Shown in pieces: positions 1-4,768 of a stretch of DNA of 5,129 nt (the first letter of the stretch is position 1; every line of letters begins with the position of its first letter). Position numbers and translations under genes: made by a program. Location: the NCBI GenBank assembly GCA_946618745.1, contig CAMOLN010000094.1:1-5129 (forward strand), given 5' to 3'. This stretch comes from an uncultured Alphaproteobacteria bacterium (lineage in GTDB: Bacteria; Pseudomonadota; Alphaproteobacteria; RF32; CAG-239). The notes beneath the pieces were generated by a model. It worked only from the letters and a program-made list of their open reading frames with translations. It had not been told where the DNA came from and ran no database searches.

Positions 1-195
1 ATATTGCGGATAGTTTTTAGTGATGCCTTGTGATTTATATTGGTCAATAATAGCATTCTCTCGATTGTTACGCGCCAAGTTATAATACAAAGTATCTTGA
101 AGATTAAAACCGCTATGGTTAACCCCATAACTATCAATACGATTATCGCCCATTTGATAACCTAAGGGCGATGTATAACTTTTATACATTTGCAT
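1..195 (-). CDS. Hypothetical protein, N-terminal 65 residues (continues past left edge)
   Basis: This reading frame starts with ATG at 195 and stays open for 65 codons to base 1, so the C-terminus is outside the window. The start is supported by a clear Shine-Dalgarno (GAAAGGA, about 204-210 read on the minus strand) roughly 8 bases before the ATG. A second Met lies two codons later (189), but it is spaced worse. The visible part is rich in Tyr (9), Asn (8) and Gln (6), and begins MQMYKSYTSPLGYQMGDNRI. It has no signal peptide, no membrane segment and no motif I recognise. The lack of stops, the good RBS and the ordinary codon use suggest a real gene. Function is unknown. It has an odd leader: two intrinsic terminators lie between the nearest good promoter and the start codon. 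With only 65 residues visible I cannot exclude a phage-derived or lineage-specific protein. Confidence 0.6.
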   Translation of the reverse strand, partial: MQMYKSYTSPLGYQMGDNRIDSYGVNHSGFNLQDTLYYNLARNNRENAIIDQYKSQGITKNYPQY

Positions 196-213
196 TTTAT
201 TTTTCCTTTCTAT

Positions 214-246
214 AAAAAAAAGAGCCTTGAAATTTTTCAAAGCTCT
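214..246 (-). terminator. Intrinsic terminator directly before the left-edge gene's RBS
   Basis: Bases 221-246 form an 11-bp hairpin (AGAGC..TTGAA paired with TTCAA..GCTCT) around a four-base loop. It is followed on the minus strand by eight U residues (221-214). The one imperfect pair (226/241) is a G-U wobble in minus-strand RNA but a C-A mismatch in plus-strand RNA, and only the minus side has a U-tract, so orientation is clear. The U-tract ends about 4 bases before the GAAAGGA ribosome binding site of the gene starting at 195. The hairpin therefore sits inside that gene's leader, where it could act as an attenuator and not only as the end of an upstream transcript. Confidence 0.8.
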
Positions 247-282
247 TCGGTTATATAAAAAAATATGGCGAAAAACAGGCAT

Positions 283-315
283 AAAAAAATCCCGCCATTT
301 TCATGACGGGATTTT
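283..315 (-). terminator. Intrinsic terminator with GAAA tetraloop
   Basis: Bases 286-315 fold as AAAAUCCCGUCAU, a GAAA tetraloop and AUGGCGGGAUUUU in minus-strand RNA. This gives a 13-bp stem in which the 295/306 pair is a G-U wobble that exists only on the minus strand. A run of seven U residues (289-283) follows. It lies about 20 bases downstream of the predicted start site of the 341-369 promoter, so RNA ending here would be only about 50 nt long. It could also stop read-through from aas, whose stop codon is about 195 bases upstream. Confidence 0.82.
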
Positions 316-340
316 AACCCACTTTCTCACCATACCAATT

Positions 341-369
341 TTTCTAACACCTCTCGTCGCAAAAGTCAA
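341..369 (-). promoter_or_regulatory. Sigma70-type promoter with extended -10
   Basis: On the minus strand the -35 box is TTGACT (369-364, 5 of 6 consensus bases). A 17-base spacer follows, then TAGAAA (346-341, 4 of 6) as the -10, preceded by TGT, which fits the extended -10 TGn motif. The predicted start is near 333-335. The only downstream targets in the window are two terminators and then the gene starting at 195. The product would be either a very short RNA or a leader of about 140 nt for that gene. The motif AAGTGCCT lies 3 bases upstream of the -35 and recurs at the aas promoter. Confidence 0.55.
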
Positions 370-388
370 TACAGGCACTTAAAATATT

Positions 389-412
389 CCCCAAAAGTTG
401 ATATTTTAGGGG
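389..412. terminator. GC-clamped stem-loop, possible weak terminator, orientation unclear
   Basis: CCCC (389-392) pairs with GGGG (409-412), continuing through an A-A mismatch into AAAGT/ATTTT and a TGAT loop. On the plus strand it is followed by TTTTAACTTTTTTATTT and the 397/404 pair is a G-U wobble, which favours plus-strand termination, but no plus-strand gene lies before it. On the minus strand it lies about 100 bases past the aas stop, followed only by AATATTTT. It may shield the 341-369 promoter from aas transcription. Direction and function are uncertain. Confidence 0.4.
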
Positions 413-509
413 TTTTAACTTTTTTATTTAGTGAATTAAAAATTCCTATGATAAATTTTTTATCAACTAAAAGTTATACTACTTTAATTCATCAGCGAAT
501 CATGTCACT

Positions 510-2684
510 TTAATTTTCTTTTGTTAATTCGGCTAACACTTCTTTTTTCAGTGTAACATTATCAACTTTACCGGTCGCTGAAGTAGGAATTTTATCCTTG
601 TACAGAATAACGCGCGGCATATAAAGTTCGGGATAACCGTTTTGCCTGATAAAATCATGCAACATATCCGAAGTCAGGCTCGGCTCGTTGGTAACCACCA
701 CTATTTGCTCGCCTTTGTTTTCATGCGGAACAGCCACCACACCGCAACAAAATTCATCTTTACCTTCAAAAGCCTTGCAAATCATATTTTCAACTGCTTT
801 CAGCGATACCATTTCGCCGCCGATTTTAGCAAAGCGTTTAATCCTGTCTTTAATCTTGATAAAGCCGATATCATCAACTTCCACCACATCACCGGTATGA
901 TACCATCCGTTGTGCGGCGGTACCAATACACCGGGGTTATCAGCCAAAATATATCCCGCCATAACATTCGGCCCTTTTACTACCAACTCGCCGCCTTCGG
1001 CAATACCGTCAACTTCTTCCAAACGATATTCCATGCCGGGGCAAAGTTTACCGATAGTGCCGAATTTGTTAAACACCATATTATTTCCGGCAACGGCAGG
1101 TGAACATTCGGTTGTTCCGTATGCTTCCATAAGTCTTGCGCCCAACCTTTCATTAAGCAAATTACGTGTATCCAGTTTAACCCCTTCGGCTCCGGCATAG
1201 CACAAACGCAACGATCCGAAATCAAGCGGATGCGCAATCTTGGCATAACTACGGAAAAATGTATCGGTTCCGATCATTACCGTAGCATTCAACTCATAAA
1301 GCAAATCACTGATAACACGAAAATGCAAAGGTGAGGGGTATAAGAAAACTTTTGCTCCTTGATACAAAGCATACAAAGTTCCCAAAACCAAGCCGAAACT
1401 ATGGAAAATCGGCATTGAATTAAGCACCACATCACTCTTATTCAAGGTTTCAAAAGATGCAATTTGCCATACATTGGAAATAACATTGCGATTTGATAAT
1501 ACCACAGCTTTCGGTGCGCCTTCAGAACCTGAAGTAAACAGAATTACCGCGCGGTCATCTGCCGTTGCTTTATAAGGCACATATTTAATTTTATATTGCA
1601 ACAAGGCCAATAATTTTGCCGGCAACGAAATACTTTTTCCCACTTCTTCCAAATAAATCACTTTTGTTCCGTTATCTTCTATTGCCTTGATAACATCTTC
1701 CAAATTGGCCTTTTTAATAAACATTTTCGAAGTGATAACTTTCTTTACCAAAGTTGTGTTAATTCCGCTGACAATATTTTGCGCTCCGGCACTGAAATTG
1801 AGCATAACCGGAACTTGTCCGTAAGCATTAAGCCCGAAAAATGTGCAAATAGCCGCTACCGAGTTTGGCAGCAAAATCCCCAAAGATTCCTGATGAGTTG
1901 ACATTTTGTGAAAATATCTTCCCAAAACATAACTGCCCAGCATAATATCCTTAAAACTCTTCGGCTTACGAGTAATATCTTCCAATACTTTCGGACGAAT
2001 TAAACCGAAACATTTTTTAGCATGAACTTTAGCCGCTTTAATCAGCTGAGTAAATACGGTCATTTTAGGATCATACATTGACTCAAACATCATCTGCCGC
2101 ATAATCATATAAATCTCGTTAGAAATATGATTACGCACATGCCGCAAATTATCTTTCAATTTCAGCGGTCTGGGTTTTTCAACTACAATCTTTACTTTAG
2201 GAAAATAGCGATGCGGCAATCTTCCTCCTGTCTTAGAGAAAAAGTGGCAATATTGCAAACCGTTAATCCAAATCGGAATAATCGGAGAGTCGGTCTTGTC
2301 GGCAATCAATCCGGCAGATTCATAAATCTTCATAATATTACCGTTGGTAGTCATTCTTCCTTCCGGAAAAATAACGCATAATCTTCCCGAAGCAACTTTA
2401 GCAATTAATTGTTTCAAATCGGGAACATCTAAATTGCCGTATTCCATAACATCGGCTTTTTTCATAAAGAAACGTATCCACGGATTACGATAAAGCTGTC
2501 CGTGCAAAGCAAAAATAGGATTCCCCGGCAAAAAGGCAAACAAAATTATCGGATCAATATAAGAAACATGATTGGATATATAAACGCCTTTATTAGGCAA
2601 ATCATCAATATTAAAGCGCATTTCAAAACGAACTTTAAATAGCTTAAACATACATCTCAAACAAAAACGTACCAAATTTCGCAT
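510..2684 (-). CDS. aas: Bifunctional 2-acylglycerophosphoethanolamine acyltransferase / acyl-ACP synthetase (Aas)
   Basis: The 724-residue protein matches the length (E. coli Aas, 719) and domain order of Aas. The family re-acylates lysophosphatidylethanolamine at the inner membrane, using acyl groups that its second domain activates with ATP and loads onto ACP. Residues about 1-210 form a PlsC-type acyltransferase: H39 and D44 make the HX4D catalytic motif (NHVSYID), and FPEG is at 106-109 in the context FPEGRMTTNG. Residues about 240-724 form an AMP-forming adenylation domain: P-loop-like TSGSEGAPK at 384-392, YGTTE at 522-526, YHTGD at 595-599, RIKRFAKIGGEMVSL at 614-628, and the A10 lysine K706 in SATGK. 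Every key residue I looked for is present and there is no frameshift. The ATG at 2684 has a GAGGA RBS (2692-2696) at 7-base spacing. It is divergent from the fadL-like gene. The second domain might prefer CoA over ACP, but the tight fusion and close Aas-like wording argue for Aas. Confidence 0.93.
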   Translation of the reverse strand: MRNLVRFCLRCMFKLFKVRFEMRFNIDDLPNKGVYISNHVSYIDPIILFAFLPGNPIFALHGQLYRNPWIRFFMKKADVMEYGNLDVPDLKQLIAKVASGRLCVIFPEGRMTTNGNIMKIYESAGLIADKTDSPIIPIWINGLQYCHFFSKTGGRLPHRYFPKVKIVVEKPRPLKLKDNLRHVRNHISNEIYMIMRQMMFESMYDPKMTVFTQLIKAAKVHAKKCFGLIRPKVLEDITRKPKSFKDIMLGSYVLGRYFHKMSTHQESLGILLPNSVAAICTFFGLNAYGQVPVMLNFSAGAQNIVSGINTTLVKKVITSKMFIKKANLEDVIKAIEDNGTKVIYLEEVGKSISLPAKLLALLQYKIKYVPYKATADDRAVILFTSGSEGAPKAVVLSNRNVISNVWQIASFETLNKSDVVLNSMPIFHSFGLVLGTLYALYQGAKVFLYPSPLHFRVISDLLYELNATVMIGTDTFFRSYAKIAHPLDFGSLRLCYAGAEGVKLDTRNLLNERLGARLMEAYGTTECSPAVAGNNMVFNKFGTIGKLCPGMEYRLEEVDGIAEGGELVVKGPNVMAGYILADNPGVLVPPHNGWYHTGDVVEVDDIGFIKIKDRIKRFAKIGGEMVSLKAVENMICKAFEGKDEFCCGVVAVPHENKGEQIVVVTNEPSLTSDMLHDFIRQNGYPELYMPRVILYKDKIPTSATGKVDNVTLKKEVLAELTKEN

Positions 2685-2720
2685 AACTTTGTCCTCAATA
2701 TCTAAATTAATTTTGCGCTA

Positions 2721-2749
2721 TAAATAGCTCATTTGATAACTGATGTAAA
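2721..2749 (-). promoter_or_regulatory. Putative aas promoter
   Basis: On the minus strand TTTACA (2749-2744, 5 of 6 to the -35 consensus) is followed by a 17-base spacer and TATTTA (2726-2721, only 3 of 6). The start site would fall near 2714, giving an aas leader of about 30 bases that includes the GAGGA site. The -35 overlaps the palindrome at 2746-2761, so a repressor bound there could block this promoter. Confidence 0.42.
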
Positions 2750-2761
2750 GTAGGCACTTTA
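2746..2761. promoter_or_regulatory. Inverted repeat, candidate operator over the aas -35 region
   Basis: TAAAGT and ACTTTA form a perfect 6-bp inverted repeat around AGGC. It overlaps the likely aas -35 box and contains AAGTGCCT (minus strand), which also occurs just upstream of the 341-369 promoter. It resembles the TTAAGT/ACTTAA palindrome at 2817-2833. It is not the E. coli FadR operator. The binding factor, if any, is unknown. Confidence 0.3.
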
Positions 2762-2816
2762 GAGAAACTATTGAATAATTTCGGCTTTACCCCGCCAATC
2801 GTAATAATTAGACACA

Positions 2817-2833
2817 TTAAGTTATTGACTTAA
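2817..2833. promoter_or_regulatory. Inverted repeat in the aas-fadL control region
   Basis: TTAAGT and ACTTAA form a perfect 6-bp inverted repeat around TATTG. It contains a TTGACT (2825-2830) that looks like a -35 box but has no acceptable -10 at 16-18 bases. The half-site AAGT...ACTT is shared with the palindrome about 70 bases away at 2746-2761. In AT-rich DNA such palindromes arise by chance, so this is a candidate only. Confidence 0.25.
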
Positions 2834-2840
2834 ACACAAC

Positions 2841-2869
2841 TTTAGCTTGCAACTGTTGATAAATATTAT
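2841..2869 (+). promoter_or_regulatory. Weak candidate fadL promoter
   Basis: TTTAGC (2841-2846), a 17-base spacer and TATTAT (2864-2869) is the best pair with normal spacing upstream of the hairpin at 2882-2903. An overlapping TATAAA (2867-2872) could be the true -10. A second option is TTGGTT (2889-2894), a 16-base spacer and TATAAA (2911-2916). That would start about 12 bases before the ATG and leave out most of the hairpin. The sequence does not decide between them. Confidence 0.25.
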
Positions 2870-2881
2870 AAAGTCTGCCTC

Positions 2882-2910
2882 AAACCGGTTGGTTAATCGG
2901 TTTTATTTTT
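2882..2910 (+). terminator. Terminator-like hairpin in the fadL leader
   Basis: AAACCG (2882-2887) pairs with CGGTTT (2898-2903) around a 10-base loop. The U-rich run TTTTATTTTT (2901-2910) follows directly, as in an intrinsic terminator on the plus strand. It ends only about 24 bases before the fadL-like start codon, and no plus-strand gene lies upstream. It would therefore end a short leader RNA or act as an attenuator. The stem is short and the loop large, so termination would be weak to moderate. Confidence 0.42.
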
Positions 2911-2934
2911 TATAAAATTCAGTGAGAAAGAACT

Positions 2935-4134
2935 ATGAAAAAAACAAGTTTATACGCTCTGCTGCTCGGTGCAGCTTTAATCCCTGCCGATGCTTATGCC
3001 GGTGGTTTTCAATTATCCGAATATTCAGCCTCAACTATCGGGCGTGCCTTTGCCGGCACCGGTGTCGCAGGTGATGATTATTCGGCTGTGGCTTATAATC
3101 CTGCCGCCATGACCTTAAAAAATACCGGTATGCAGGCCGTTGCCACTTATTTCAAATTACGCGGTCACGCCTACAATCTTGATGAGCCCGGAAAAGATGA
3201 AGGTCTGTTATCAACCAAGGTAACTGTTCCGGCCTTTTTTGCTCAATATAAAATAAATGATCAATGGCATATCGGTGCCGGTGTTTATGTTCCTTTCGGT
3301 TTAGGTACCAATTGGAAAGGTCGCTGGTTTGGTGATACCGAAGCTACCGATTCGATTATCGAAGATGTAAACTATAATTTATCGGTTGCCTATAAAGCCA
3401 CTGATAAATTGTCTTTGGGTGTATCGGTTATTGCCGATGCCATGCACGCCGAGTTGACTAACTATTCGGCTCGAAATCCGGCTTTGTATTCTATGATGGA
3501 AGCCGATAGCTTTAATGTTATTTGGCAAGCCGGTCTTATGTATGAATTTAACAAGAATACCCGCTTCGGCTTGTCTTATCGTCCGAAATCTGCTCAAGAT
3601 TTGCATGGCGACCACGATATCAGCCCCGTTGGCATGAATGGTCGTGTTCATACTCGGTTGACTTTACCGGAATATGCCAATGCTTCAATTTATCACAAAT
3701 TGAATGACAGTGTTGCTTTGATGGCCGGCGCACGTTGGACTCGTTGGAGCAGGTTTAAAACCTTGGATATATGGTCAACAGCTAATCAGACAGGTGCTGA
3801 TGCTTCAACCGGTGCGGTTGACGAAGGTTGGAAAGATGTTTGGATGTTATCACTCGGTGCCGATTGGTATGTCAATGACCGGTGGACCTTACGTGGCGGT
3901 ATTGCTTGGGATGAAAGCCCGGTTAAAGATTCTAATCACCGCACTGCCCGTATTCCCGATAGCAGTCGTGTAATCTTATCGGTAGGTGCCAGCTACAAAA
4001 CCGGTAATTGGACTTGGGATGCCGCTTATTCCCATCTGATTATGCAAAAACATGATGGTTATCGCCAAAATTTTGACTTCCGTCGTGAATTAAATACCGA
4101 TATGATAAGTTTAGGTGTTCAGTATAATTTCTAA
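2935..4134 (+). CDS. fadL: FadL/OmpP1/TodX family outer-membrane long-chain fatty acid transporter
   Basis: This 399-residue protein should be a 14-stranded outer-membrane barrel that moves long-chain fatty acids or other hydrophobic compounds inward by lateral diffusion. A Sec signal peptide fills residues 1-22: KK, a hydrophobic LYALLLGAALI core, then AYA before the predicted cut, leaving GGFQLSEYSAS. That mature start is the FadL hallmark (GFQLxExS), and NPAAM at 55-59 is the conserved NPA motif of the N-terminal hatch. The rest alternates amphipathic strands and turns and ends in Phe (GVQYNF), the usual barrel-assembly signal. It is shorter than E. coli FadL (446), as many OmpP1-type members are. 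The ATG at 2935 is fixed by the signal peptide; its RBS (GAGAAAG, 2924-2930) is modest. It diverges from aas and is closed by a strong terminator 18 bases after the stop. The family is firm. Fatty acids as substrate is inferred; aromatic compounds (TodX-like) are possible. Confidence 0.9.
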   Translation: MKKTSLYALLLGAALIPADAYAGGFQLSEYSASTIGRAFAGTGVAGDDYSAVAYNPAAMTLKNTGMQAVATYFKLRGHAYNLDEPGKDEGLLSTKVTVPAFFAQYKINDQWHIGAGVYVPFGLGTNWKGRWFGDTEATDSIIEDVNYNLSVAYKATDKLSLGVSVIADAMHAELTNYSARNPALYSMMEADSFNVIWQAGLMYEFNKNTRFGLSYRPKSAQDLHGDHDISPVGMNGRVHTRLTLPEYANASIYHKLNDSVALMAGARWTRWSRFKTLDIWSTANQTGADASTGAVDEGWKDVWMLSLGADWYVNDRWTLRGGIAWDESPVKDSNHRTARIPDSSRVILSVGASYKTGNWTWDAAYSHLIMQKHDGYRQNFDFRRELNTDMISLGVQYNF

Positions 4135-4151
4135 ACTTTGTCTGATACCAG

Positions 4152-4187
4152 AAAAACCGTCGCAGTCAAATCTTGCGGCGGTTTTTT
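4152..4187 (+). terminator. Intrinsic terminator of the fadL-like gene
   Basis: AAAAACCGTCGCA (4152-4164) pairs with TGCGGCGGTTTTT (4174-4186) around a nine-base loop. It ends in a run of six T (4182-4187). The 4160/4178 pair is a U-G wobble in plus-strand RNA only, so it faces the plus strand. It starts 18 bases after the fadL-like stop codon and separates that gene from the next one. Confidence 0.9.
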
Positions 4188-4188
4188 A

Positions 4189-4217
4189 TTGACATTTTTC
4201 CAATCAGGCTTTATCGT
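4189..4217 (+). promoter_or_regulatory. Sigma70-type promoter for the 4257-4715 gene
   Basis: A perfect TTGACA (4189-4194), a 17-base spacer and TATCGT (4212-4217, 4 of 6). It begins one base after the U-tract of the preceding terminator. The predicted start near 4224 gives a leader of about 33 bases. The downstream gene is therefore likely transcribed independently of the fadL-like gene. Confidence 0.6.
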
Positions 4218-4256
4218 TAGACAAAATTTAATTATTAATCACAAAACTTATTTATT

Positions 4257-4715
4257 ATGGAAGAAGTAAAAGAAAAAACGCCCCAAGAACAGTTGGATTA
4301 TTTCTGCGCCAACTGTTGGACGGTTGACGATCCGCATTTGTTATATCAAGCCCTACGGGAGTCATTTATTTCCGACTTACCAAAAGAAAAATATGCGGAA
4401 ATGATTCCCAAGCTTGTTGGCGCCAGAAAATATTACCGCGACTTGGTTTTCTTGGCGGAAGATCTGTTCAAACTCCTAACGGCTGATGAACAAAAACAAA
4501 TAAAGTTTAACGGCTATTCTCCGGACAGTCTGGATGAAAAGGTGATTGCCATCACCACAGCCGAATACCTGTGGCGAAAAAACCACAATCAGCCCTGTAA
4601 ACTCTACCATAAGGGGGGATTCGAGCGCCCTGTGTATGTGGAAGATTTTCAGGCTGTTGAAGCCATAATGGAGATGCTGATGCTATCCGATTCATCGGCA
4701 CTTATTATGGCCTAA
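4257..4715 (+). CDS. Hypothetical 152-residue acidic cytoplasmic protein
   Basis: I do not recognise this protein. It has no signal peptide and no membrane segment, and looks like a soluble, mostly helical protein rich in Glu, Asp and Lys. Visible landmarks are a CxxC pair (C17, C20 in YFCANCW), a lone Cys at 114, a Tyr/Arg-rich patch ARKYYRD (57-62), and a hydrophobic methionine-rich C-terminus (EMLMLSDSSALIMA). One CxxC alone is not enough for a zinc ribbon; redox or metal binding is only a possibility. The ATG at 4257 is the first Met in the frame and lies about 33 bases after the predicted transcription start. No Shine-Dalgarno is visible in the AT-rich leader (ACAAAACTTATTTATT), so translation may rely on an unstructured leader. 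The own promoter, own terminator and long open frame support a real monocistronic gene. It is convergent with the PH-domain gene. Confidence 0.75.
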   Translation: MEEVKEKTPQEQLDYFCANCWTVDDPHLLYQALRESFISDLPKEKYAEMIPKLVGARKYYRDLVFLAEDLFKLLTADEQKQIKFNGYSPDSLDEKVIAITTAEYLWRKNHNQPCKLYHKGGFERPVYVEDFQAVEAIMEMLMLSDSSALIMA

Positions 4716-4730
4716 AATGGTCTGAAAAAC

Positions 4731-4764
4731 AAAAAGGACTATCCCGACGGACAGTCCTTTTTTT
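4731..4764. terminator. Bidirectional intrinsic terminator between convergent genes
   Basis: AAAAAGGACT (4731-4740) pairs with AGTCCTTTTT (4753-4762). After one internal A/C position the stem continues with TCC/GGA (4742-4744 with 4749-4751) around CGAC. Seven T (4758-4764) follow on the plus strand and five U follow on the minus strand. The internal mismatch becomes a G-U pair in minus-strand RNA. It lies 15 bases after the stop of the 4257-4715 gene and 4 bases after the stop of the gene ending at 4769, so it can serve both. Confidence 0.88.
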
Positions 4765-4768
4765 GTAA

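Larger units (their letters stand above)
196..509. other. Gene-free stretch with promoter, tandem terminators and AT-rich palindromes
   Basis: No credible coding frame was seen in these 314 bases on either strand. Going from aas leftwards on the minus strand, the order is: AT-rich spacer with small palindromes (449-465, stem TGATAAA/TTTATCA; 433-445, GAATT/AATTC), a GC-clamped stem-loop (389-412), an extended -10 promoter (341-369), terminator one (283-315) and terminator two (214-246). The RBS of the left-edge gene follows immediately. The short motif ACTTTAATT occurs twice (481-489 and 507-515), with the second copy overlapping the aas stop codon; I see no function for it. Confidence 0.6.

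Noticed and set aside
319..326. AAAGTGGG (minus strand) as an MraZ-type binding box
   Set aside because: MraZ sites need several spaced GTGG-type repeats before the division gene cluster. Only one copy is present and no mraZ or rsmH is nearby.
251..333. Overlapping mini-ORFs on the minus strand, MVRKWVKIPS (333-301) and MKMAGFFYACFSPYFFI (304-251, ATGA overlap), resembling Phe-rich attenuator leader peptides
   Set aside because: The second has 7 Phe/Tyr in 17 residues, but the UUU codons come from the terminator U-tracts. Neither has an RBS, and the first would start almost at the 5' end of the RNA. Biosynthetic attenuation would also need an amino acid pathway gene downstream, which is not seen.
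642..1246. Several open frames of 70-153 codons on the plus strand and one on the minus strand inside aas
   Set aside because: They overlap an intact, motif-rich aas frame, have no RBS and encode no recognisable protein. They are shadows of its codon pattern. The same holds for the frames at 2127-2381 (inside aas) and 3379-3651 (inside the fadL-like gene).
4305..4316. CxxC in the 4257-4715 protein as a zinc ribbon
   Set aside because: Only one further cysteine (C114) exists and there is no second CxxC or CxxH pair, so a four-ligand zinc site is not supported.
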